Source of the DNA: Gadus chalcogrammus
Taxonomy: Eukaryota > Chordata > Actinopteri > Gadiformes > Gadidae
DNA length: 64,000 bases
Direction: 5' to 3'
NCBI RefSeq assembly: GCF_026213295.1
Contig: NC_079425.1
Location: forward strand, 12,829,474-12,893,473
The notes beneath the pieces were generated by a model. That model did no database searches. It was not told where the DNA came from and saw only the letters and a list, made by a program, of their open reading frames with translations. The position numbers and the translations under genes were made by a program. How positions within the stretch are numbered: position 1 is the first letter of the stretch; each line of letters begins with the position of its first letter. Positions 52,721-63,910 of the stretch are shown one piece after another.

Positions 52721-53740
52721 AGCTCCCGAAGTGGAAGCAACACCCTCATGAAAATCACCAGCCGAAACAATACGGAAAAGCACAAAGAAAAGGCTTTGCA
52801 GGGAAGCACTGGTAGGATATTAGAGGCGACAGTTGCAAGAACAAAGGAAACAACAGGAGTACGTGTGGTGCCTAGTGTGTACATTTACAACATGGTGTGT
52901 GTTCCTTCATCATATCTGCAAGACGACTTGCGAACACTTGAGACACGGTGGGGTGCAATTTGTTGCCATGGCGATTGCTAGGCTGAGAGGCTGAGGCGTA
53001 TACAGCGGCGAGACGAACAAAAAACTACTAATAGCCAGCTAGCGCTGCTAACTCCTCAACCATTATGTCATCACTACAGAGAGGCTGCGGCTTCAATCAA
53101 TTAACCAATATGTCAATCCATTGATTAACCAATTGAATAAAATATTAATGATTCATGAAGCCAGAGAGCTTTTCTTGGTGAAAAGGCCCATTCTTTGTGT
53201 TGGTGTGTACTTTCTTTCATGCTGTTTTGAGCCAGGTTGGAAATCATTTTATTTAATGTTACAAATAAAGGGTATCCAAATCCAAATGTGTGTTTGAGCA
53301 TATTTCTGAGGGATCAACCTGAAGTTAGTTTTGTTGCAAATCTGATAAATGTGGATGTTCTTTTCGTTCTTTCAACACAATTAAAATTAAAAAATACAAA
53401 AGTGCAAACAAACAAACCACTTATCAACCCCACCCCTATCGAGAGAAGAGAAACTACGTGCAGACACTGATCTTTTATATTTGGTTTGTATTTTATAGTA
53501 TGTAGTATGAATGAGAAAGAATTTTGTCAAACCGACCAATTATTAAAAAGTATTTTCGTAATTACAATTTATTTGATGCACAGAACTTTTATTTATTCAC
53601 CAAAACATGAAGTGAATGCTAATGCAACTACTAATACAACTACAACATAGAGCGACTGCTGCCAGTTATAATGCATGTTGGATGACGTCCATGCAATAAG
53701 TTGAACCCTGTGATCACCAGCTACAGTGGAGTATAAATCA
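52721..53740. other. Intergenic sequence, nothing recognised
   Basis: Unique sequence with ATTAACCAAT / TTGATTAACCAATTG motif pairs at about 53098-53135. No gene. Confidence 0.45.
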
Positions 53741-53741
53741 T

Positions 53742-53980
53742 CACTGGCTGGATGGTGGATAGAAATAAACTACCGTTTGAATGGTGGGTTTCTTGGATGG
53801 CTATGAATACGAACTGTCTGCCTGACTGGCTGTGGGACTGAATTATTGACTGGCTAACTGAGAGACCGAATAACCGGCTGGATGTCTTACTAACAGACTG
53901 GCTGACTGTCGAAAATGACTGACTGAGGCTAATTTATTGGCTGAATTACTGACTGGCTGACCTGTTGGATGACAGACTAT
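53742..53980. repeat. Degenerate (GACTGGCT)-type tandem repeat
   Basis: ACTGGCTG, GACTGGCT, GACTGACTG and CCGGCTGGATG units recur through about 240 bp. It looks like an old tetranucleotide (CTGA/CTGG) array. Confidence 0.75.
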
Positions 53981-54330
53981 TTTCTCCATGTTCTGTCTGC
54001 ATGCGTTTCTCATGTTTCTGCCTGATCACACAGCGTGGTGTGATTTACATGTCAGGAGTGTACTCCTACCTATTATGAACACAGGATGTAGTCGTAGCAA
54101 TGCACTAGTTGACCTTCCCAGTGATAGAGAACCAACACCCTGAGAACTGTCCAATGACCTAAAGCGAGCCATATTTACAACTGCAGAAACATGTGATGCA
54201 TCAAGAATCGTGTTGTAAAGTATGTGTGCTCCGCCACCGTTTTGGTTCCTCAGGTTAAAAACTGACTGGGCGTCTTTGTCCTTCACTCTCAGTTAGATGT
54301 CCTCTTCTCCTGGTGTCCCCTCTCCTCATA
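53981..54330. other. Intergenic sequence, nothing recognised
   Basis: Mixed unique sequence without gene evidence. Confidence 0.5.
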
Positions 54331-54364
54331 CCCAGCCCCCCCCCCCCCCACCCCCCTCCCCCCC
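54331..54364. repeat. Poly-C tract (C14 plus shorter runs)
   Basis: C14 at 54336-54349, then C-runs separated by a single A and a single T. G-quadruplex potential on the minus strand. Confidence 0.9.
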
Positions 54365-55045
54365 TTAAGCAAACTCCAAACAATATTGACAAATTCAACT
54401 GTGATCCTATTTAGCAAAAGATAAGCAACTATAGAAACGACCCACCACCTCGCTCCTCCTCCAGCTCCTCCCTACGTCTCCTTAATCCTCCTAAATCCGT
54501 CAGGCTCAGAGGACGCGCTCCAAGGGCAGTGTTTCAGAATGCCTTGCTGGCTGGTGTTTCAAAAGAACAGGCCAACGTAACGCCGAGGAGATGGATGAAG
54601 CGCCTCAATTCAGAACAATTCCACAATACAATGGAAACAACCGCAGCCCATGCTTCCTCTCTGTGCCGGAACGGTTAGCCGTTAAATCGCTTGTCATGTC
54701 CGGATGGACTCGAACAATAGACACCGACGCATGAGCCATGAACATGCTAATTAGCATACTTTATCGAAACAGACAGCTGAAACATTTTGTGATCTTAATT
54801 CCCTTGCTTGGAGCATATATTTAATTTGATAGAGAAAGAAAGGCAAATTGATTTATGAGTACTTCAATATCCTGTAGCCATTGGCTTTGTGTTTGATTGT
54901 TTATTAATCCTGACACTCCGAACAATGTCTACACTTGCGAGAGGAGAGCATAGCCGTTCTCCTCGCGCAGACTAGCCGCCTGTAGCCGAGCTGACGCTAG
55001 CCAGACCACTCCAAGTCACTTCCTGCTCATCCGTGGCCGACGGGT
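54365..55045. other. Unique block, candidate regulatory element
   Basis: High-complexity sequence with CACAATACAATGGAAACAA, CATGCTAATTAGCATAC (a palindrome at about 54743-54759) and several CpGs at 54480-54720. No exon supported. Confidence 0.35.
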
Positions 55046-55051
55046 TCCTCT

Positions 55052-55053
<2 letters not shown>

Positions 55054-55083
<30 letters not shown>
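55054..55083. repeat. (GT)15 microsatellite
   Basis: 30 bp of GT, followed by a G-rich run (GGGGGTGGGGGGGG, about 55088-55101). Confidence 0.95.
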
Positions 55084-55085
<2 letters not shown>

Positions 55086-55101
55086 AAGGGGGTGGGGGGG
55101 G

Positions 55102-57139
55102 GACGACCTAGGAAGGTGATAGCGTGGTATCTGTTCACCACAGCCGACCTCTGGAGAACACAGCCATGCCAAGGCATCCCCACCCACCACCCACCGACTG
55201 CAAGCACTCCAATTCTGTCTTTCCATTTCTACGGCCAATATGGGTCATCTTTTCCTCAGAGTCAGCCCCATCACACACACACAGACACAAACACACGCAC
55301 ACATGCACACATGCGCAGCGTTCTGCTTAGAGGTCCTTAGCCCATCATCCTGACAGGCCTCCAGCCAACTAATATCAAAATGGCCCCGTCCAGATTATGA
55401 CAGGAAGGGAGGGCAGAAATGCGACTTTAGTGTGGGGGCAGAGCTCCATGTGTGCCCTTAAGTTGACAGAAAGCTCTCGGTATCAGCGTTTCTCTGCAAG
55501 CTCCTTATGACAGCACTGACCATGAAACCATATTAACTGTGTTGCAGACGAGGAAGCAGACCTGCACACCCATGTCCAGTGGGGTAAACTCTGCATATTT
55601 GCTTATGCGAATGGTGGTAAGTACGACTTCATCACATCCTTTTAAACGGGTTTGTTGATTTTAGATCAATGCAGAAAGTAATGGGTATCTGTATCAGTAT
55701 AGTAATTGATATTGGTATCTGATATCTGTCTTTACCAATGCATAAAGCTTTGGTAAAGACAGATTAACCATTTCATCTGTTGGAGATTAATTGCTTGTTA
55801 ATATTTCTCTTCACAACTGGGATAATAAAACTATTTTTGAAATTATTAATTGGGAAATCCCAGTTAGCGTTACTGACGATATCAAACCATACCACGTGTT
55901 ACAGTAATAACTACTTCATAAGAACATATAGCATATATATAGTGCTACATAGTAAATAACCAAAGCCTGTAATTGTAATCCATCCAATAATTACTGCAAT
56001 GGAAGTCTGCACGGAGTCTGAGCAGTGGGGAGCTTATTACTTTAATTACATATCGACAGCTTGCACTAATGACTGTGATGAAACGACACGCATGGAAAGG
56101 TTAGGGTTCATCATCCGTACCAAACCACAAACATTTTCCTTTGAGCTAACATTGAACTTTTATCATTAAGCATTGTTATTATTTAACATCGACATACGGC
56201 AATCAAAGGATTCAGCTTAGCTAAACTGGAACAGTTCTATCAATGTCAATGTTCAAATTGTCCAAGTATTGACCCTTGCAACAGAAAAGATCATTAGCCA
56301 TAAGAATTACGAACATTCTTAGGGCTCATTAGAAAAGTCGAAAAACAAAGTCTTACTTTTTTTTCTTTTCCAACCAAATTGCAATCCTCATTGAGAAAGT
56401 AAAAATGAAGATTAATTCAAATGGAGTCAGGTGTGGATTTGGAGTCAGTCCAGAGGTTAGAAGTCATGAGTTGGATGCAGGTAAATCTAATCCACACAAG
56501 ACATTGATTGATTCAAGGGACGATTGCAACACTCAACAAACTTGAGTTGGTGATTCAATGATCACTTGGCACTAGAGGTCTTGAGCTGGCAAACATAAAC
56601 ACTCCAAACACCCTTCCCCCTTTCTTGTTTTCCAACTCTCCTCTCACTTCCTACTTTCCACTATCATTTTCCTCCACTTCAGATACCCTGTTAGCTCAGC
56701 CACCTCATCCATCCCTGAGTCATGTGTCTTCTGCAGGTTATTTGTGTCAAGTGGGAACAATAAATAATGTGCAGCAACGATCAAAAACATAAGGTTTACT
56801 TCGCAAGGATGAGCAAAGATTGTAATTTATTGTGTTGTGCGTTGGGAATGATTCTAGCCTTGTGATGTGAGACTTCCAAACCCACACGTTGACGTTGTTT
56901 CTTGCTGAAGATCGGTCTGGCCTTGATTCTGTTGAAATCCTTTTCCAAAGTGAAAAAACGCTAGGCCCCAAGAGAGCTCGGTTGAGTAAATTTCAGTTCA
57001 TGGTTAACAAGGAGGGCGAAGACTACTGAATTACGGATAGGCCTATAATGGACAAACCCTAGGAAAGTGTAGCATTCTTCAGAGCACTCAAAATAGTTTT
57101 GATTGAAACATAGACTGAATTACATTGTAAAAAGTAAGG
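55102..57139. other. Unique intergenic sequence
   Basis: A CA-rich patch lies at about 55272-55312. 55380-55620 is mixed. 55680-55750 contains two opposed ATTGATATTGGTATC-like and CTTTACC segments with a short inverted repeat (CTTTACCAATGCATAAAGC-TTTGGTAAAG, about 55731-55759). No gene seen. Confidence 0.45.
55731..55762. repeat. Imperfect hairpin, 12-bp arms
   Basis: TGTCTTTACCA (55728-55738) is the reverse complement of TGGTAAAGACA (55751-55761), with 12 bases between them. Confidence 0.8.
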
Positions 57140-57720
57140 AGGTCAAATAAGTAAAGCTTTATTTGCAACAAATCCGATGGATTGGGGAAGATGGTTCCGG
57201 AGGGTCAGTGATACACAGTGTAGGCGTGATCACCTTTAGTGGCTGGCTGAGATGTGTGGATTGGAATGGTCAAGAAGTGGAATGAATAACAAGGAGATAG
57301 GCAAGCTAACTGGGGAAAGGTCAAAAACTGTATTAAATGTAATCAACAGGATTGTGCATTCTAATCTGAATTGTACAGAAAGCCAATGGAAGGATGCAAG
57401 GACAAGGGTAATGTGCGGCCAACGGCAAGTTCTCTATAAACGCCTGGTGTCTTCATTTTGAACCAACTTTAGAATACTTTGAGCGGCATGACTGAGTGAC
57501 GTGTAGAGGGATTTGCAATAATCTAGACGGAAGAAAACGAAAGTGTGAATTAACAGTTCAAGATCGCTAGATTTTTTTGTGATATTTCCTATCTTGTGAA
57601 AACTGGACTGGACGAGCCTAATAACATGATGGTCAAAATTTAAATTCAGATCAAAGATGATGCCAAGATTCTAAGCACTAGAATTGATATTAAATGAGAT
57701 GGACGAATAAACGGATCAAC
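57140..57720 (+). mobile_element. Old copy of a widely dispersed teleost repeat
   Basis: The segment holds, in order, phrases I recognise from a common fish interspersed repeat: GATTGTGCATTCTAATCTGA, AGCCAATGGAAGGATGCAAG, TTCATTTTGAACCAACTTTA, TTGCAATAATCTAGACGGAAG, TTAACAGTTCAAGATCGCTAG, ACATGATGGTCAAAATTTAA and CAAAGATGATGCCAAGATTC. The order and spacing match the family, but many substitutions and small deletions are present. I do not assign the class; no open frame survives. Confidence 0.75.
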
Positions 57721-57810
57721 TGCAGTGGCAAAGTTATCAAGTCCAATTACTGTGCCATTTTACAAAAACGGGTTCAAAATCATTTAACATTAGTCACTTG
57801 GCCGGGCAGG

Positions 57811-57830
57811 TTTAGGTCACTTGACCTAAA
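57811..57830. repeat. Palindrome with inverted AGGTCA half-sites
   Basis: TTTAGGTCA and TGACCTAAA are exact reverse complements around a 2-base centre. AGGTCA/TGACCT is the nuclear-receptor half-site, so this has the form of an IR2 site; function is not shown. Confidence 0.85.
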
Positions 57831-57841
57831 CCATGGAACAG

Positions 57842-58640
57842 ACCCCTCCACCCCTCTGTCCTCAACCCCTCCACCCTCCACCCCTCTGTCCTCAACCCCT
57901 CCACCCTCCCCCCCTTTGTCCTCAAACCCTCTACCCTCCAATCCTCTGTCCTCAACCCCTCCACCCTCTACCCTCTACCCATCTGTCCTCGACCGCTCTA
58001 CCCTCCACCCCTTTACCCTCCCCCCCTCTGTCCTCCGCCCCTCTACCCTCCACCCTCCACCCCTCTACCCCTCTGTCCTCCGCCCCTCTACCCTCCACTC
58101 TCTACCCTCCACTCTACCCTCCACCCCTCTACCCTCCACCCCTCTACCCCTCTGTCCTCCGCCCCTCTACCCTCTACCCTCTACCCTCCACTCTCTATCC
58201 TCCACTCTCTACCCTCCACTCCTCTACCCTCCACCCCTCAACCCCTCTACCCTCCAGCCCTCTGTCCTCCTCCACTCTACCCTCCACCCCTCTACCCTCC
58301 ACCCCTCTACCCCTCTGTCCTCCGCCCCTCTACCCTCTACCCTCTACCCTCCACTCTCTACCCTCCACCCCTCTACCCTCCACCCCTCTACCCCTCTGTC
58401 CTCCGCCCCTCTACCCTCTACCCTCCACTCTCTACCCTCCACTCCTCTACCCTCCACCCCTCAACCCCTCTACCCTTCAGCCCTCTGTCCTCCACCCCTC
58501 TACCCTCCATGCCTCTACCCTCCATGCCTCTACCCCTCACCCCTCGGTCCTCCACCCTCTACCCTCCAGGCTCTACCTTCCACACCGCTACCCTCCACCC
58601 CTCTGCCTACATCCCTCTGCCCTCCTACCCGCTACCCAAT
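57842..58640. repeat. C/T-rich minisatellite, 15-bp unit, about 50 copies
   Basis: The unit is CCCCTCTACCCTCCA, with a regular variant CCCCTCTGTCCTCCG that recurs every few units and suggests higher-order blocks. The + strand is nearly free of G and the minus strand has GGGG/GGGTAGAGGGG runs. Because 15 is a multiple of three, two + frames stay open for 331 and 269 codons (proline/serine/leucine); these are the longest frames in the window and are artefacts. Confidence 0.95.
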
Positions 58641-58659
58641 AGTCCATCCATCCATCCTC

Positions 58660-59020
58660 ACGTCTCTCTCCAAGTATCATCATCCTTGATTCTGTTCCCT
58701 TTGGCCCCCGCCGCTCATACGGCGGTGGGAGTCAGGGGATTGTGGGGCTCTGGGGAGCGAGGGCTCTGGCTGAGGCATGGCATTCGTTGGCTCTTTGTCG
58801 CAGCAAGGCATTTGGTGAAAACATGTCAAGGGCTCGTCCAGACAGTGTCAGGCGCGTGTGTCAGAGCGCCCCCACAACCAGACAACTCCCAGCATTCCTA
58901 GGGCCAGTGGGAGGACAGATATTGCTGCCCCCGCACGCTGATCTCGCTGCAACCCAAGCGCAGCGGCCAGGCAGATTTTGTTACGATTCACTTGATCTGT
59001 TGCTTGAAAAACACTGAAGT
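58660..59020. other. CpG-containing unique block after the minisatellite
   Basis: High-complexity sequence with a small hairpin (CCGCCG / CGGCGG, 58708-58725), GTCAGGCGCGTGTGTCAGAG and GCACGCTGATCTCGC. A + frame of 91 codons (58742-59017) ends naturally with CYDSLDLLLEKH but matches no family I know and lacks clear splice signals. It could be a conserved element or a non-coding exon. Confidence 0.3.
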
Positions 59021-59236
59021 ATACAAATACGGCCTTCTGTGTGAATGCAATGTGAATTTGTGACAGAGAGAGCTTTTGCGGTTGAGGAAACTCATGTATT
59101 ATGTATTCAGCAATTACGGTAATGTAGTGTGAACAGACTGAACGAGGGAGCAGAGCATGTGAGGCCAGATGAAGATATGCCCTACCCTTTATTTCAAGCT
59201 GAGCTCATCTGGATATTTTGGATAGATGGATATATT
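59021..59236. other. Intergenic sequence, nothing recognised
   Basis: No feature supported. Confidence 0.5.
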
Positions 59237-59245
59237 TTGTGTATA

Positions 59246-59288
<43 letters not shown>

Positions 59289-59392
59289 TTTATATACATT
59301 CATTTATATAAATATAGGTATATATATAGATAAAGATAGATATATGCATAAAATGTATGTATATATATATATAGTTGGAAGGATGGATAGAT
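59237..59392. repeat. TA array with flanking (GATA)/(TATATG) runs
   Basis: An uninterrupted TA run lies at about 59252-59288, followed by TATATAGATAAAGATAGATA and GGATGGATAGATA. Confidence 0.9.
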
Positions 59393-60835
59393 AAAAAAAG
59401 TACTCTGTTAAGGAATCTGAGAGTCACAAGGAGGAGGACTGAGACAGTTCAACAGACAGATATAACTTTAGTATCCAACCACAATACACATAAAAGCAAG
59501 GTAAGCCTTTAACACCTAGCCAGCCTAATGAAAGGCTGGTGTTGAGTCTGAAATGTGAATCTAATGTGTGATGCCCACACTCGCCGTCGCCAGTTCAATT
59601 ATTTGTTCATTTAGCTTTTTTTTTTTAATCATCAGCGCCAGATGAGCTACTTTACATTGTCAATTATTTTGCTGCGCTACATTGCACAGGAAATAAATAT
59701 TCACCATTACAGCTGATGGCAATTAGGTAGCAACTTTTAAGTGTTGGGAGAGGGGAAACCGGAGCGAGGACCAGGATCAACATAGTTAATAAGCCTTGTA
59801 GAGCAGAATGTGTCCACTCACTGTTCAGACCTCTGCTCCGTGCTTAATGGTGCCGTTTTTTTTTAGTTTAGGTCCTAAATCACTGCTTTTTATTTGTTGC
59901 TATTTAAATGTTCCTGCACATTGCTACAGACAAACAGCAGATGGTGTCTTAAACGTAGCACTGGCCCTGGAATATTTCCCAGAATACGTATGTAGTGGTG
60001 TATAGTGGATGTTTCCCGTACAAGCTGGCCTCACCCGGACGTTATGCAACGCTTGTTTAGGCAGCTACGCTCAAGCAAGTTCTGAATCCCTGAGAGAATA
60101 TGAATGAGTTAACATGTGGATGGTAGTCTGACAACGGGTTTGAGTCATAAAGTACACAATCTTACTTCATAATACCACTTCAGCAGACAGTACAACCCAC
60201 TCGCTTTTGGACGGAAGTTGATGTTGAGACATCTTGCTGGTAGCCCTTGTCTATTGGATTCAAAACTCCTAGGATACGCTCGAGTACCCCAAAAGAACAC
60301 CACTCAAAGACTGAAATAGTGATTGCTATTGTTATACTGCACTCCGTCCAGCTGTTGTATTCTTCAGGAAGTTGGTTGTGCAGCAGTTGTTGGTTCTGCA
60401 GAATTATTAGTTTTCTAGTTTTGACTAGTTTTGCTCAATTTTGATTCAATCCTCGACTTTTTTGCTGTTAAGTGTCTAAATCACTTAACGACCTGAGTGT
60501 CACATGTAATGAATGATAGGGTTGTGTTTAAAAACTTATCTCTAAGACTCATAAAAAGGTTGCAGAACATTAGGCCAGAGCAGAAGTTGGCAAAGGAAGC
60601 GCAACATGTTGGAGTTCTGCAGCGAAGCTATGCTGTGTTATTGGCCGACTCCAACCTTTGCCCTTCAACAAATGACACGGCTCCTCATTAGCTTGTTGCC
60701 GTGCCGACGTGTTCTCCAGTCGCATCACACCCTCGGTCTTGGAATCAGTGCATTATATTTGGTTCCGTCTCCCTCATCCTCCTCGCCATTTCTTTTGTCC
60801 TCAGAGGCAGCCTCTCAAGAGAGTGTTACCCTTCA
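59393..60835. other. Unique intergenic sequence
   Basis: Mixed sequence. CCAGCCTAATGAAAGGCTGG at 59519-59538 is a short hairpin (CCAGCCT / AGGCTGG arms, 6-base loop). No repeat family or exon supported. Confidence 0.45.
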
Positions 60836-61115
60836 CTTCACCTCATCCGCCTCCTCATTCCTCTTCTCCTCATGAATCTCCTCATCCCTGCTGCTCATCA
60901 GCCTCCTATCCCTCATCATCCCCGCTGCTCCTCATTCTCCTCTTCCTCATCATCCCAGCTGCTCCTCATCCTCCTTATCCCCTCTGCTCCTCACCCTCTT
61001 CATCCCCTGGTCAACCTCCTGTCACTCTCCGTCCTCCACCTCCTCAGCCTCCTATGCTCTCCAATCACCTGCTACTCCTCCCTCTCTTCCCCCCCCACCG
61101 CCTCCTCCAGCATTA
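60836..61115. repeat. Degenerate (CTCCTCAT)n pyrimidine-rich tract
   Basis: CTCCTCATCC, GCTGCTCCTCAT and TCCTCTTCCTCATC units recur without fixed phase. Frames of up to 191 codons (leucine/serine/proline) cross it and are composition artefacts. Confidence 0.8.
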
Positions 61116-61239
61116 TATAATTATTTTAGTTTTTATTATTACGTTTATTTGTATTTATACCCTCTGCTCATCACCCCCACCCCCGCCCCAGCCCCCCGGG
61201 GCTTCATTGTATCCCCCTGGTCATCCCATCGATGCCCAC

Positions 61240-61435
61240 CTATTGAGGAGAGCAGAGAGAGGAGGGGAGAGCAGAGAGGAGTAGGGAGAGGAGAGAGGAG
61301 AGGGAGGAAGGGGCGAGGAGGGTCGACGTTTGCTGCTGAATGAATATGCTGGATGGCTAAAAGGTTATAGTCATCAATTGCGGTCAGGGAAGGAGGGGAG
61401 GAGGAGGAGGAGGAGGAAGAAGAAGAGGAAGAATT
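61240..61435. repeat. Purine-rich (GAGGA)n tracts
   Basis: 61243-61322 is GAGAGGAGGGGAGAGCAGAG-like; 61388-61433 is (GGA)n passing into (GAA)n. A short mixed stretch separates them. Confidence 0.8.
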
Positions 61436-61439
61436 CTGG

Positions 61440-61558
61440 TTCAAAGGGAGCGTGGGGCTGCGGGAGGTGTCTTGGATTTAGGTCACCTCAGATTAAGATA
61501 AATGGTCGCCTCGGAAGCTGGATCGGTTTCTCTGCACCGGCCGCAGCGCCATTAGAGC
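61440..61558. other. CpG-containing unique block
   Basis: High-complexity sequence with TTTAGGTCACCTCAGATTAA, AATGGTCGCCTCGGAAGC and CGGCCGCAGCGCCATTAG between GA and CA repeats; a candidate conserved element only. Confidence 0.3.
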
Positions 61559-61805
61559 ACACAGGCACACACACACACACACACATACACACACAAAATA
61601 ATATGCGTACAGTCACATATACACAAAATAAACATGCACACAAAAAATTATACAAATATATCTACACATACACACACAATATACATACACACACACAAAC
61701 AATTGAACACACATCCACACACTAACGAATATATCTTAACATACCAAAACATATATATAGACCCACACACACACAACATATAAATATGCACCCACAAACA
61801 CACAT
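61559..61805. repeat. Degenerate CA/ATAC-rich tract
   Basis: Interrupted ACACAC and ACATATACAC units with only short pure runs. Confidence 0.8.
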
Positions 61806-62345
61806 ATATTGTTATTAGACTATTAGTAACCTGTTCATTAACTGTTAGTACATTCTCAGACTAATCCTTATTACTGCATTAACATGTTAACTAATGGTTT
61901 AATATTGTACCCTTACCACTGTTATCTATATATTGGTACACATATACTTACTTTTTATGCACAATTTTGTGTGAATATATATACTGTAAACACACAAAAA
62001 GTAATAAAATATTAACTATAAGGTATGTAACCATATAGCCTAACTATAAAGGTGGCTCATAACTCTCCAATAGGGCTGTCAGGGGCCCAGAGCTGACTCC
62101 ATGGGCCTGCAGGAGGATATGTCTGGGCCCCTGGGTCACTAGCAGTATTCGAGGCTGCAGGACAAATGGTTAGGGACCTGACCTCCACACGTAAAAGACT
62201 ATGGAGCAGGGGTCCCAGGATGGCCCTCATGGGCCCGTTATTCACAGGCTTACATGGACACCCTCTCTTTGCTCTGCTATCTCGCTCCTCCTGCTCTTGG
62301 TCTACTCTCCCTCTCTATCATTTGTTCTCTCTTCCTCTATCTTCC
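61806..62345. other. Intergenic sequence, nothing recognised
   Basis: AT-rich to about 62040, then mixed GC-moderate sequence (62050-62250) without supported exons. Confidence 0.45.
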
Positions 62346-62346
62346 C

Positions 62347-62476
<130 letters not shown>

Positions 62477-62689
62477 GCTGTGTCTCGCTCCCTCTGTGGA
62501 AGATGAAGGCCTCTCTCCAGCTCCCCCTGACTCTCTTCTTTCCCGCTCTCTCTCCCTCTCTCTATCTCATCTCATCTTATCATCTTAAACTCGGTCTCAG
62601 TCAACTTGTTTTCTCTTCCGTCTCTCTAGGGGACGTTAGACTCTTTGATTCTTGGAGAAATTCTACACAGGGCGTGATTCCTCACAAAA

Positions 62690-62760
62690 ACAGACACACA
62701 CACACACACACGCCGACACACACTCACAGTGCAGACAACCATGCACACAGGCACATGCAG
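62690..62760. repeat. Imperfect CA tract
   Basis: ACACACACACACACACGCCG and further CACA units with interruptions. Confidence 0.8.
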
Positions 62761-62920
62761 CCTCTAAGTGTTTCTTAAACACACAGCAGCGGTGGCGTAG
62801 TTTTTAGAGAAAGGTCTTCTCCATGGGGGAACTCCTAAAATGGCAGACAAGACTGCATGAACTTTGAATGGCATTATAGACTCCTGATGGAGCGTGAATG
62901 AGTGTGGAAGGGTGTGTACG
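62761..62920. other. Short intergenic spacer
   Basis: Mixed sequence between the CA tract and the TG tract; no gene seen. Confidence 0.5.
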
Positions 62921-63100
62921 CACGTGTGTGTGTGTGTGTGTGGGTGTGGGTGTGTGTAAGCAAGGATGCGTGTGTTTGTGTGTGTGTGCATATTTATGTG
63001 AGTGTTTGTGTGCAAGCCTGTATGTGTGTGTATATGTGCCTGCGTGTGTGACCGTGTGTGCTTATGTGTGTGGGAGACTGGGTGTATGATGTGTGTGTGA
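62921..63100. repeat. Degenerate TG tract
   Basis: TGTGTG runs broken by GGGTGTGGG, TATTTATG and similar. The CA tract at 62690-62760 lies in the opposite orientation about 160 bases away. Confidence 0.85.
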
Positions 63101-63712
63101 GCAAGCCTTTTGGGGGCCCCTGCCTGGGCTGGAGTGGCTCCTCAGCGGCCCTCCATTGGAAGCTGTGTGATTGAACAGGGACAAATATGACCCTTTCCAC
63201 CGTCTCATGACTGCTTTTAATTAACTCATTAATTAGGAGAGATACTCCAGAGGTGCAGCTGGGATTCCACTGCAGACAACTGGAGAATACATCTAAGCTG
63301 AGAGCATTTCATGTGGAACAGAGCTTGATAATATACTGTCCGCGGTCCTCGCTCATTTATTATGCGTCCATGGTGTGGCTGCTCCATCGGTGAAAACACT
63401 CTGGAAGCTAGTTGTTCATGAGACACTCTTTAACACTAATAAATTACTTCCAAACCCCTAATATAGCAGAAAAAGACACCTTATCCCTGGAAGAAACATG
63501 TAATGCCTGGATTAGGTGGAGACGTGGAGTTAAGGTATGAAAAGACTTAAACAAACAGCTTATCAGGCACAAGAGAGGGTCTTCTGCCGCGCGATGAGCC
63601 GGAATATGACAGAAATCCCTCCGTAAACACTCGGCTTAAGGTAGCCGCTAACGGGTGCCTCCCTTTTCTGACAGGCCCAGTGTCGCCTCAACACACACAC
63701 GAGCTAGAAGAG
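63101..63712. other. Unique sequence; candidate block at about 63190-63430
   Basis: Compact sequence with CTTTTAATTAACTCATTAAT-TAGG (63211-63234), CTCATTTATTATGCG and mixed motifs, of the kind seen in conserved non-coding elements. 63580-63670 has several CpGs. No coding evidence. Confidence 0.35.
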
Positions 63713-63910
63713 TCTCCTCTCTTCTCTCCTCCTATGTTCTCCTCTCTTCTCTCCTCCTATGTTCTCCTCTCTTCTCTCCTCCTATGTTCTCCTCTCTTCT
63801 CTCCTCCTATGTTCTCCTCTCCTCCTATGTTCTCCTCTCTTCTCTCCTCCTATGTTCTCCTCTCTCCTCTCCTCCTATGTTCTCCTCTCTTCTCTCCTCC
63901 TATGTTCTCC
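63713..63910. repeat. Minisatellite, 25-bp unit, about eight copies
   Basis: The unit is CTCCTCTCTTCTCTCCTCCT plus ATGTT, with an exact 25-bp step between most ATGTT motifs. One shortened copy lacks the CTTCTCTC part (about 63812-63830). The copies are nearly identical, so expansion was recent. Confidence 0.93.

Noticed and set aside
57694..58689. 331-codon open frame, the longest in the window
   Set aside because: It lies in a 15-bp C/T minisatellite; a second + frame is equally open and the product is only P/S/L repeats.
60701..61284. 191-codon S/P/L-rich frame
   Set aside because: It is a composition artefact of the CTCCTCAT tract; another frame is open in parallel.
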